The notes beneath the pieces were generated by a model. The model was not told the DNA's origin. It worked only from the letters and a program-made list of their open reading frames with translations, and made no database searches. From DAIRDK01 sp035403225 (GTDB lineage: Bacteria; Bacteroidota; Bacteroidia; Bacteroidales; FEN-979): a DNA stretch of 64,000 nt. Location of the stretch: contig DAONET010000010.1 in NCBI GenBank assembly GCA_035403225.1, positions 7,798-71,797 on the forward strand, given 5' to 3'. Positions within the stretch are counted from its first letter, which is position 1. Each line of letters starts with the position of its first letter. This document shows, in pieces, positions 44,669 through 53,157 of the stretch. The position numbers and the translations under genes were made by a program.

Positions 44669-46666
44669 ATGACCCGACTACGTGCTACTTCATTGTCGTA
44701 TTTCTTCCTGCTGATTTTCACATTCCTGCCTTTCATTTTTCCATCCACCTCCCCTCTTTTTGCCCAGGACAATTGTTCCTTCAAACCCTCTAAAAAAGAC
44801 GCTCAGTTATATTCGGAAGCAATCAATTACTTCAAACGTACCAACTACGTCATGACCATTCAGACGATGAAACAGGTACTGAACAATTGCCCCGATTTTG
44901 TAGATGCCGTTTATGTCATGGGATTATCCTGGTTCAAACAATCAAATCCCAACCTGAAAGAAGCACAGAAGTATTTTCTGAAGACGATTGAGTTGTGCCC
45001 CACTTACGATGTGTACGCTTATTTTTACCTTGGTGAGATTGCTTACAGCTTTGAAGATTTTGAGCATACCTCTCTCTACCTGAATGAGTTTCTCAAAGAT
45101 GTGGACAAGATAAAGCGTGACGAAGATTACAATCGTGCGATTCAGCTTCTTGACTACTCAAATTTTTATCTGCAGTCGGTAAAGAACCCTGTACCTTTTC
45201 ATCCTGAGCTTGTTGATGGGATTTCGACACCGGAAAACGAGTATCTTCCGATCCTTTCACCCGACAACCAGACTGCCTATTTCACGCGGGAGAAGAAGGT
45301 GCTCCCCGAGCGTAATTCCCTCATTCAGACCAGCAAGTTTCATGAGCTGTTCATGTCATCGCAACGCAATAATGACGGCACATTCACAGAAGGGCAAGAG
45401 ATGCCCGAGCCGTTCAATGTCTTCGACAATGAAGGAGGCGCTACCCTGACTGCCGACAATAACACTTTATATTATACGGTTTGCCAGTATGACAAGACGA
45501 GCGGTTACCTGAATTGCGACATCTGGTTTTCGGAAAATGTAAATGGTTTCTGGGAGCCGATCAGGAATGCGGGGGACCACATCAATAAAGCAAACACCTG
45601 GGAGTCGCAACCAAGTATCTCAGCCGATGGGAAGGTGCTGTATTTTGTGAGCGACCGTCCTGGCGGATACGGAGGATACGACATCTACAAATCTTACAGG
45701 AACGATGACGGAACGTGGGGACAAGCTGTAAACATGGGACCGGTGATCAACACCGGAGGAAACGAAAAGTCTCCTTTCATCCATCCCGACGGGATCACCC
45801 TGTATTTCTCATCCGACGGGCTAACCGGCATGGGTGGATACGACATCTTCTTCACCAAGATCCACGAAGACAATACCATTGAAAAACCGAAGAACCTGGG
45901 TTATCCCATTAACTCGCCGGAAGACGAACTTGGTTTTTTCGTCAGCACTGACGGAACCCGTGGGTTCTTTGCCTCCAACAAGTACAGCGGGAAAGGCGGA
46001 TGGGACCTCTATTCCTTCGAACTTTACGATGCCGCACGCCCCGAGAAAGTGCTGTTCATTAAAGGAACCGTGAAAGACGAACAGACGACCGAACCCATCA
46101 AGGTCAAGATCGAACTAAAAAACCTCGGAACCCAAAAAATCAGCGAGATCCCCCTTGACACCAATACCGGTAATTATACCGCCGTGACTCCCTTCAACAA
46201 CAACTTTGTGATGACGGTCAAGAAAGAGGGGTATGTGTACGAATCCAAATACATCTCGAAAGAAGATTCGATATTCAAAGCCCCGGCCAAGGTAGATGTT
46301 GAGATGCAACCTATTGAAATGAACAAGTCGTACCGCATCAATGATATCTACTTCGGATTCAATTCTGCGGAGCTGACGCCGGAGTCGGAGGACGTCCTCG
46401 GACAGATGATTGATTTTTTAACCGACAACAATACCCTTTGCATTCAGATACAAGGACATACGGATAATATCGGGAATGATGCCGATAATCTACGGCTTTC
46501 GGAGGCGCGGGCAAAATCAGTTTACAACTACCTTATCGAACGCCAGATACCGGCCGGAAGGTTGTCGTACAAAGGATTCGGAGAGACCGAGCCGGTGGCC
46601 ACCAACGATACCGAAGCAGGCAGGGCCAAAAACCGGCGTACCTGTTTCGTCATAACTAAAAAGTGA
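44669..46666 (+). CDS. PorE-like OmpA family protein (TPR, WD40-like, CRD, OmpA)
   Basis: Envelope protein of 665 aa from ATG 44669, with a long signal segment (YFFLLIFTFLPFIFPSTSPLFAQ). Order of domains: TPR-like helices (about 40-160: YFKRTNYVMTIQTMKQVLNN, FYLGEIAYSFEDFEHTSLYL), PD40/WD40-like propeller (about 190-440: YLPILSPDNQTAYFTRE, PSISADGKVLYFVSDRPGGYGGYDIY, FIHPDGITLYFSSDG), a carboxypeptidase-regulatory-like beta domain (FIKGTVKDEQTTEPIKV), and a C-terminal OmpA peptidoglycan-binding domain (IQIQGHTDNIGNDADNLRLSEARAKSVYNYL). This four-part order is that of PorE of the type IX secretion machinery, which links T9SS to the cell wall. Paralogues exist in Bacteroidota, so the symbol is withheld. 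Confidence 0.85.
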   Translation: MTRLRATSLSYFFLLIFTFLPFIFPSTSPLFAQDNCSFKPSKKDAQLYSEAINYFKRTNYVMTIQTMKQVLNNCPDFVDAVYVMGLSWFKQSNPNLKEAQKYFLKTIELCPTYDVYAYFYLGEIAYSFEDFEHTSLYLNEFLKDVDKIKRDEDYNRAIQLLDYSNFYLQSVKNPVPFHPELVDGISTPENEYLPILSPDNQTAYFTREKKVLPERNSLIQTSKFHELFMSSQRNNDGTFTEGQEMPEPFNVFDNEGGATLTADNNTLYYTVCQYDKTSGYLNCDIWFSENVNGFWEPIRNAGDHINKANTWESQPSISADGKVLYFVSDRPGGYGGYDIYKSYRNDDGTWGQAVNMGPVINTGGNEKSPFIHPDGITLYFSSDGLTGMGGYDIFFTKIHEDNTIEKPKNLGYPINSPEDELGFFVSTDGTRGFFASNKYSGKGGWDLYSFELYDAARPEKVLFIKGTVKDEQTTEPIKVKIELKNLGTQKISEIPLDTNTGNYTAVTPFNNNFVMTVKKEGYVYESKYISKEDSIFKAPAKVDVEMQPIEMNKSYRINDIYFGFNSAELTPESEDVLGQMIDFLTDNNTLCIQIQGHTDNIGNDADNLRLSEARAKSVYNYLIERQIPAGRLSYKGFGETEPVATNDTEAGRAKNRRTCFVITKK

Positions 46667-46717
46667 ACCTGACCATACTGATACATACTATTTAAGCCAC
46701 TACTACTAACACTGCCA

Positions 46718-47368
46718 ATGGAGTATAAAATAATGATTGTTGACGATCACGCCCTGGTGAGAAAGGGTATCAGGGCGTTGATAGAGGCACACTTTCCTCA
46801 ATGGGATATCATCGAATCAGAAAACGGCATTCAAGCTATCATCGCAGCTTCGACCATGGGTCAAGGAATAATCCTGATGGATTTTGACATGCCCAAGCTG
46901 GATGGCCTGACTGCCGCGAAACAGATCCTGAAGGACAATCCCGGTTCCCGCATCCTGATGATATCGATGCATCAGGAGCAGGAAATCTCTACCCGTCTGG
47001 AAACATCCGGAGTAATGGGGCTGATCAGCAAAAACGCCACCGACAATGAGTTTGTCGAAGCCATTGAAAAAGTACGCAACGGGATTCCCTTTTTCCCTGA
47101 CAGGATCCTGGCCAAATCGCAACTTCCTGACGGCACCTGGGTTTTTGGGGAAGATTGCCCACAGGAAGAAGGACTGGAGGCGCTTACGTTGCGTGAGAAG
47201 GAGATATTCCGTCTGCTGACAGAAGGGATGTCTCCGGCGGTCATTGCCGCGAAGTTGTTTATCAGCATTAAAACAATCGACACGCACAAGATGAATATCT
47301 TTAAAAAATGCGGTGTCCATTCCATTCCCGAGTTGTTGAGGTACGCATACAGGCATAACGCCATATGA
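46718..47368 (+). CDS. Response regulator, NarL/LuxR type
   Basis: Two-component regulator of 216 aa. The receiver domain begins KIMIVDDHALVRKGI with the acidic pair D9-D10, the phosphate acceptor Asp55 in LMDFDMPKLDG, and the late Lys in LISKNATDNEF. The DNA-binding part is a LuxR-type helix-turn-helix (LTLREKEIFRLLTEGMSPAVIAAKLFISIKTIDTHKMNIFKK). No histidine kinase is adjacent. It follows the PorE-like gene by 51 bp on the same strand and may be co-transcribed with it. Confidence 0.93.
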   Translation: MEYKIMIVDDHALVRKGIRALIEAHFPQWDIIESENGIQAIIAASTMGQGIILMDFDMPKLDGLTAAKQILKDNPGSRILMISMHQEQEISTRLETSGVMGLISKNATDNEFVEAIEKVRNGIPFFPDRILAKSQLPDGTWVFGEDCPQEEGLEALTLREKEIFRLLTEGMSPAVIAAKLFISIKTIDTHKMNIFKKCGVHSIPELLRYAYRHNAI

Positions 47369-47401
47369 TCCGGAATTAAATCGTTTTTTTATCGTTCCGA
47401 C

Positions 47402-47428
47402 TTACTCATAACGTGTATCTTTGAGTAA
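47402..47428 (+). promoter_or_regulatory. -7 box flanked by inverted repeat TTACTCA/TGAGTAA
   Basis: TATCTTTG at 47416-47423 is a consensus -7 box, 17 bp before ATG 47441. TTACTCA (47402-47408) and TGAGTAA (47422-47428) form a perfect 7-bp inverted repeat around it with a 13-bp gap; this may be an operator. Confidence 0.4.
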
Positions 47429-47440
47429 AATACCAGGAAC

Positions 47441-48862
47441 ATGAGAACGGTTTTTGCCAGCATTATCGTCCTGTGTTTTTTACCTGTGTTTACCGCAGCA
47501 CAGGAGACCTTTGAAAAGATATATGGCGGAAAAGGAGACCAGTTTGGTTTCGGAGCAGCGTTGATGATGGGCGGATATGTGGTTTGTGGTCACACGGCTG
47601 TTCCGGGCCCTCTTATCACCGACGCCTGGATATTAAGGCTGAATACGCAAGGGGACACTATCTGGACCAGAAAGGCAGGGGGCGCCGGTATTGACGACAC
47701 GAGGTCGGTCATCGTGACCTCCGATTCAGCGATCGTCGTCTGCGGCTCTTATTCACAAACGCTTCCTCCAAAATCAGATTTTTTTCTGATGAAAACGGAT
47801 CTCAACGGGGACACTCTCTGGACGCGTCATTGCTTCTCCCCGTTGAATGCCTACGGGTATTCGGTAGCTCCGGCCGGCGACGGGTTCATCCTGTGCGGGT
47901 ATGCCGATTCGGGGCGAACGACACCGAGGATGATGATGGTAAGGACTGATGCTGAAGGAAACCCTCTGTGGACAAGGCTTTACGGAGGCGCCTACGGCAC
48001 TGTCGGATATTGCGCCATTGCTACGGACGAAGGAGGATTCATCGCCTGTGGGTATATCGATGTACTGGAACCCAGCTGGAACCGGGATCTTTACCTGGTA
48101 CGGGTCAATGGCGATGGTGATACCCTGTGGACCAGGAGGTATCCGGCCTCCGGCTACGATGTTGCCTTATGCATCAGTCAGGCCGACAATCGCCGGTTTG
48201 TACTGACCGGCTACACCAACTCGGGTGGTCCCACCGGCGCTGACCTTTACGGGGCCCTGCTCTCCTCCGATGGAGAGATCATCTGGGGGCAGGCTTTTGG
48301 TCATACGGGGATCGATATCGGGTATTCGGGCATTCAGACGGCTGATGGCGGTTTCATCTTTTGCGGACAGGGAAATGAACAGGGGAATGAGTTTCAGGGA
48401 GTTTACCTCATCCGTACAGATGCCTCGGGCGATACCCTCTGGACCAGGATGGCCGGCGGTTTTCCGCGTAACACCGGGCAATGTATCCGGCAGGACAACG
48501 ATGGCGGGTTCATCATTGCCGGAGCCACTACCAGCGCTTCTGCCGATGAATTATACGATGTGCTGATCATGAAAACGGACGAGGATGGCACCCTAACATC
48601 TATCTTACCTTCTCTCCTTCCCCAACAAGAGATTTCCATTTATTCCAATCCGGAGGGAAATCTGATTACGATCGAATCACCAGATCCTGTTTCAGAAATA
48701 CATATATTTGACATTCAAGGTAATATAATAGCTAAATACCAATCCGATCCGGTTTTGGTCTCCCCTGTCACCCTGTCGCTGCCTCCCGGCACACATTCGC
48801 TTGTCCTTGTCAGGATAAAAACCTTACAAAACTATCACATCCGGAAGGTATTGATCCCTTAA
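47441..48862 (+). CDS. Secreted beta-propeller protein with T9SS sorting domain
   Basis: Exported protein of 473 aa (signal peptide ending near VFTAAQ). It contains about seven copies of a roughly 50-residue blade repeat with the signature NGDTLWTR (for example TQGDTIWTRKAGG, LNGDTLWTRHCF, GDGDTLWTRRY, ASGDTLWTRMAGG) and GGFIxCG. This is the delta-60-type repeat seen in many T9SS cargo proteins. The last 80 residues (EISIYSNPEGNLITIESPDP, then IHIFDIQGNIIAKY and YHIRKVLIP) are a type A sorting domain. Role unknown; probably a surface-attached or released protein. Confidence 0.8.
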   Translation: MRTVFASIIVLCFLPVFTAAQETFEKIYGGKGDQFGFGAALMMGGYVVCGHTAVPGPLITDAWILRLNTQGDTIWTRKAGGAGIDDTRSVIVTSDSAIVVCGSYSQTLPPKSDFFLMKTDLNGDTLWTRHCFSPLNAYGYSVAPAGDGFILCGYADSGRTTPRMMMVRTDAEGNPLWTRLYGGAYGTVGYCAIATDEGGFIACGYIDVLEPSWNRDLYLVRVNGDGDTLWTRRYPASGYDVALCISQADNRRFVLTGYTNSGGPTGADLYGALLSSDGEIIWGQAFGHTGIDIGYSGIQTADGGFIFCGQGNEQGNEFQGVYLIRTDASGDTLWTRMAGGFPRNTGQCIRQDNDGGFIIAGATTSASADELYDVLIMKTDEDGTLTSILPSLLPQQEISIYSNPEGNLITIESPDPVSEIHIFDIQGNIIAKYQSDPVLVSPVTLSLPPGTHSLVLVRIKTLQNYHIRKVLIP

Positions 48863-49175
48863 ATCTCCGGGGTTATTTTCTAAAGAATTTCAGGTTTCTC
48901 AGGTTTCTGCCTGAATCATCCGCGCATCCGGAATACCCCGTTTGCTCTATTTACTGTCACCTCCTGCCGAAATTAACTTTGAAGAAGGCAGTTTCATTTG
49001 ACATAATAAATGCTTGCTTATGATCAGATTGACAGGAATGATGATAGTCAGCATGATGCTCGGGGAGCTCTTTTCTCCGGAGGCAGCGATCACGAATACG
49101 CACATACCGGGAGAAGCCGGAATGAGCGGCATCCGGATCAGTCAGGGGATCGACTCCCCCCAGGACAATCCTTTT
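48863..49175. other. Intergenic region between convergent genes
   Basis: About 310 bp. It contains a direct repeat CAGGTTTCT twice (48891-48908), a TAACTTTG -7-like box at 48974-48981 and the start of a doubtful small reading frame at 49020. No clear terminator or RNA gene is visible. Confidence 0.35.
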
Positions 49176-49280
49176 TCAGAGTTCGCGGAAGAGGTTCGCC
49201 ATTTCAATAGCGGCGAGGGCAGCATCGAACCCCTTGTTTCCGCCTTTAGTCCCCGCACGTTCGATGGCCTGCTCCAGTGA
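49020..49280 (+). CDS. Doubtful small ORF overlapping ribH antisense
   Basis: A frame of 86 codons from ATG 49020 starts 38 bp after a TAACTTTG box. Its N-terminus ([22 protein letters not shown]) could be a short signal or membrane segment, but the second half lies antisense to the ribH 3' end, over about 105 bp. No family is recognised. It may be a chance frame; it is recorded because a promoter-like box precedes it. Confidence 0.2.
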   Translation: MIRLTGMMIVSMMLGELFSPEAAITNTHIPGEAGMSGIRISQGIDSPQDNPFSEFAEEVRHFNSGEGSIEPLVSAFSPRTFDGLLQ

Positions 49281-49637
49281 GTCGGTCGTAAGGACACCGA
49301 AGATGACCGGTTTCCCGGATTGCAGGGACACCTGTGCTATTCCTTTTGACACTTCGGCAGCCACATAATCGAAATGGGGTGTACCTCCGCGGATCACTGC
49401 GCCAAGGCAGATTACGGCGTGGTACTTGTTTGATTGCGCCAGGCGGGAAGCCACGACCGGGATTTCAAATGCTCCGGGAGCCCAGATGATCTCGATATTA
49501 TCTTCCTCTGCGCCATGGCGATTAAGACCGTCGAGACAGCCCGAGAGGAGCTTGGAACTGATGAATTCATTAAACCGTGAGATCACGATGCCGAATTTCA
49601 GACCTTTGGCATCCAGTTTACCTTCGATGGTTTTCAT
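49176..49637 (-). CDS. ribH: 6,7-dimethyl-8-ribityllumazine synthase
   Basis: Condenses the ribityl-amino-uracil with dihydroxybutanone phosphate to make lumazine, the substrate of riboflavin synthase. It has 153 aa, normal. Motifs: [13 protein letters not shown] at the N-terminus, [15 protein letters not shown], and the catalytic His in [15 protein letters not shown]. It is the last gene of the rib operon, 17 bp after ribBA. Family members assemble as pentamers or 60-mer capsids. Confidence 0.95.
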   Translation of the reverse strand: MKTIEGKLDAKGLKFGIVISRFNEFISSKLLSGCLDGLNRHGAEEDNIEIIWAPGAFEIPVVASRLAQSNKYHAVICLGAVIRGGTPHFDYVAAEVSKGIAQVSLQSGKPVIFGVLTTDSLEQAIERAGTKGGNKGFDAALAAIEMANLFREL

Positions 49638-49654
49638 ATCTGTGGTTGATTTGG

Positions 49655-50886
<1,232 letters not shown>

Positions 50887-50890
<4 letters not shown>

Positions 50891-51534
50891 CTTTCTATAA
50901 ATCCTTTACCGGCAAGGAAATCCAGCGTGATATTCCCTTCATCCCTGCCATTTTTTATAAATTTTTCTATATATTTTGAAATAATATCACATTCGATGTT
51001 TACGGTCTCTCCCCTTCTATCAGGAGTCATGGTAGTCTGAGCCCGCGTATGAGGGATGACCGATACGGTGAAGGAGGATCCGGTTACTCCGGCTACTGTC
51101 AGGCTGATCCCGTCGATGGCTACAGAACCTTTTTCCACCACGTATCTGATAATCTCCTTCCCGGCGGATATTCTGAACCAGTAAGCGTTTTCATCTTTCC
51201 GGCAGTCTTCGATGCGGCCGGTCCCGTCGACATGTCCGCTGACGAGGTGTCCTCCCAGGCGGTCGCCGAGTCTCAATGCCCGTTCCAGGTTCACCGGTGT
51301 ATCAGCCGACAGTTGTCCCAGGTTGGTGCGGTTCATTGTTTCCGGCATGACGTCGGCAGTGAATTGCCGGAGGTCGAATGATATCACGGTGAGGCAGACG
51401 CCGTTGACGCTGATGCTGTCGCCGATCTGAAGGTCAGCGGTCACTTTCAGGGCGCGGATGGTAATTTGCGACGAGCGCGATCCGCGTTTCACTGTCTGTA
51501 CTGTACCTACCTCTTCAATGATTCCTGTGAACAT
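50887..51534 (-). CDS. ribE: Riboflavin synthase, alpha subunit
   Basis: Dismutates two lumazines to riboflavin and a ribityl-aminouracil. It has 215 aa with the two tandem lumazine-binding barrels visible: the first begins MFTGIIEEVGTVQTVKRG with ISVNGVCLTVISF, the second has HLVSGHVDGTGRIEDC and SVAIDGISLTVAGV. The C-terminal helix region follows (IECDIISKYIEKFI). It lies between ribD, 4 bp upstream, and ribBA, which it overlaps. Confidence 0.95.
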
Positions 51535-51538
51535 AACC

Positions 51539-52636
51539 TTATTTTTTTATCCAGGCCTCCACGCATAAGTCCTTACCAGCCTTTTTCACTTCCATATCGA
51601 CCAATTCCACTGCCGCATCCGGATGTTCGATGCCGGCGCCTCCGACAGGAGTAGGAGCCTTTTCGCCTCCCAGGATTCGTGGGGCGATGAAAGTAACCAG
51701 CTTATCCACGATTCCGGTTCGGATGGCGGAGAAGGCCAGGGTGCTTCCTCCTTCTATCATCACGCTGTCGATCTCCATAGCGCCCAGAGCTTTGACCAAG
51801 TATTCCAGGCTGACCTGTCCGTTATCTTCCGGACAAACGATCACGTGAACCCCGATGCGTTCGAGCATCTGGATTTTTTCGGGATCAGCGTGGTGGGTGG
51901 TAGCAATAACAGAAAGCAGTGGTTCCGTTTGGATGACTTTAGCTTCCCGGGAAATTTTCAGGGTAGAATCCAGAATGATCCGGAGAGGCTGATGTGACTG
52001 TTTCTTTTTCAGTCTGACATTCAGGAGCGGGTCATCCTGAATGACGGTGTTGATGCCGGTCATGACGGCACTGTACTGAGCCCTCATCCGGTGTACCATT
52101 TTGCGGGATGTTTCTCCGGTTATCCAGCGGGAGGCGCGGGTCACCGAAGCCGTCTTTCCGTCAAGAGTCATGGCTGATTTCAGCACGACGAACGGCATAC
52201 CGGTAGTAATATATTTGATGAACACCTCGTTTTGACGCCGTATTTTATGTTCCAGGACGCCCGATTCCACTTCTACTCCACTATTTCGGAGCAGTTCAAT
52301 TCCTTTTCCGTTAACCAACGGGTTGGGGTCGGACATTCCGATGATCACCTTCGCGATATGTTTTTCCAGGATAAGTTGAGTGCAGGGGGGTGTTTTCCCT
52401 GTATGGGTACATGGTTCGAGGGTAACGTACAAGGTTGCTCCGGCAGGATCGGCGGTACAGGCTGCGATGGCGTTCACTTCAGCGTGAGGTCCGCCGAAGT
52501 ACTGGTGATATCCTTCACCGATGATGACATTGTCTTTAACCACCACAGCACCGACAAGCGGGTTAGGGTTGACCCATCCGGCGCCTTTGCCGGCCAGTCG
52601 GATGGCTCTTTCCATATATTTCTGCGTGTCGTTCAT
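51539..52636 (-). CDS. ribD: Bifunctional riboflavin deaminase/reductase
   Basis: First gene of the rib operon, 365 aa. The N-terminal deaminase has zinc ligands in GGPHAEVNAI (H51, catalytic E53) and PCTHTGKTPPC (C76, C85). The C-terminal reductase domain (from about 150) shows FVVLKSAMTLDGKTA, RWITGETSRKMVHRMRAQYSAVMTGINTV and MIEGGSTLAFSAI. Together they carry out steps two and three from GTP. The ATG lies only 8 bp after the terminator hairpin stem of the FMN riboswitch, so expression depends on it. Confidence 0.96.
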   Translation of the reverse strand: MNDTQKYMERAIRLAGKGAGWVNPNPLVGAVVVKDNVIIGEGYHQYFGGPHAEVNAIAACTADPAGATLYVTLEPCTHTGKTPPCTQLILEKHIAKVIIGMSDPNPLVNGKGIELLRNSGVEVESGVLEHKIRRQNEVFIKYITTGMPFVVLKSAMTLDGKTASVTRASRWITGETSRKMVHRMRAQYSAVMTGINTVIQDDPLLNVRLKKKQSHQPLRIILDSTLKISREAKVIQTEPLLSVIATTHHADPEKIQMLERIGVHVIVCPEDNGQVSLEYLVKALGAMEIDSVMIEGGSTLAFSAIRTGIVDKLVTFIAPRILGGEKAPTPVGGAGIEHPDAAVELVDMEVKKAGKDLCVEAWIKK

Positions 52637-52644
52637 CTGTTTAC

Positions 52645-52674
52645 AAAAAGCCCCGGAAGAAAATCTCCAGGGCT
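52645..52674 (-). terminator. FMN riboswitch terminator (expression platform) before ribD
   Basis: On the minus strand the stem AGCCCUGGAG pairs with UUCCGGGGCU (10 pairs including two G-U) around an AUUUUC loop, followed by four more uridines (52648-52645). It sits between the aptamer (52721 edge) and the ribD ATG at 52636. This is an intrinsic terminator, expected to form when FMN is bound. Confidence 0.85.
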
Positions 52675-52720
52675 GAAAGACGTTTGAAAAACAACAGATA
52701 TCACGCTGTGTTCACTCATT

Positions 52721-52829
52721 CTTCTTCCATCCAGACTATTACTGTCGGTGCCGTAGTTACAACGGCTCGTTCCCCAAAGGGAATCGCGGACTATACCGCC
52801 GATCGGGAATTTCACCCTGCCCTGAAGAA
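52721..52829 (-). ncRNA. FMN riboswitch (RFN element)
   Basis: The minus strand carries the conserved RFN segments in order: GGGCAGGGTGAAATTCCC, CGGCGGTATAGTCCGCGA, GAACGAGCC, ACCGACAGTAATAGTCTGG and ATGGAAGAAG. Both ends can pair (TTCTTC with GAAGAA) as helix P1. It senses FMN and controls the ribD-ribE-ribBA-ribH transcript; a terminator hairpin lies downstream. A -7 box at 52862-52855 gives the probable start about 25 bp before P1. Confidence 0.97.
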
Positions 52830-52854
52830 TATCCTGTTTCCAGGAAATGTGATG

Positions 52855-52862
52855 CAAAGATA
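52855..52862 (-). promoter_or_regulatory. -7 box (TAtcTTTG) of the rib operon
   Basis: CAAAGATA on the plus strand, i.e. TATCTTTG on the minus strand. It lies 25 bp upstream of the riboswitch P1 helix, as expected for the transcription start of the rib operon. Confidence 0.6.
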
Positions 52863-52906
52863 CGCAAATTTTTCGGTTGTGAAATAATTAACAATTTTTT
52901 TACAAT

Positions 52907-53116
52907 AACCCTGACAGGGTGTCCCACCCTGTCAGGGTATACTTTTTTTAACTATAACAATATCATTCTTTTAGAAATTAAGTGAGGCAAAAAAATTCAT
53001 TTCTGATACCACCCTGACAGGGTCACCTCCGAAATTGGCAGTAAAAAAGTCAACAAGTTGATTTTGATTTTTTTTAAATAAAAAACCCTGACAGGGTGGG
53101 ACACCCTGTCAGGGTT
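52907..53116. repeat. Cluster of five ACCCTG(A/T)CAGGGT palindromes
   Basis: Thirteen-base palindromes at 52908-52920, 52926-52938, 53011-53023, 53085-53097 and 53103-53115. The first two and the last two form units of about 32 bp (52907-52938 and 53085-53116) that are exact inverted copies of each other, about 146 bp apart, with a single copy between. The intervening DNA is AT-rich and carries no gene. The cluster sits between the 3' end of the T9SS cargo gene and the rib promoter and could terminate the former. Confidence 0.85.
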
Positions 53117-53157
53117 GGGTTTAGTTTAGGGTTTAAGAAGGAAGAAAGAAAAAAACC

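Noticed and set aside
52907..53116. CRISPR array made of ACCCTGACAGGGT repeats
   Set aside because: The repeats are palindromic, unevenly spaced and partly in inverted orientation, and there are no cas genes.
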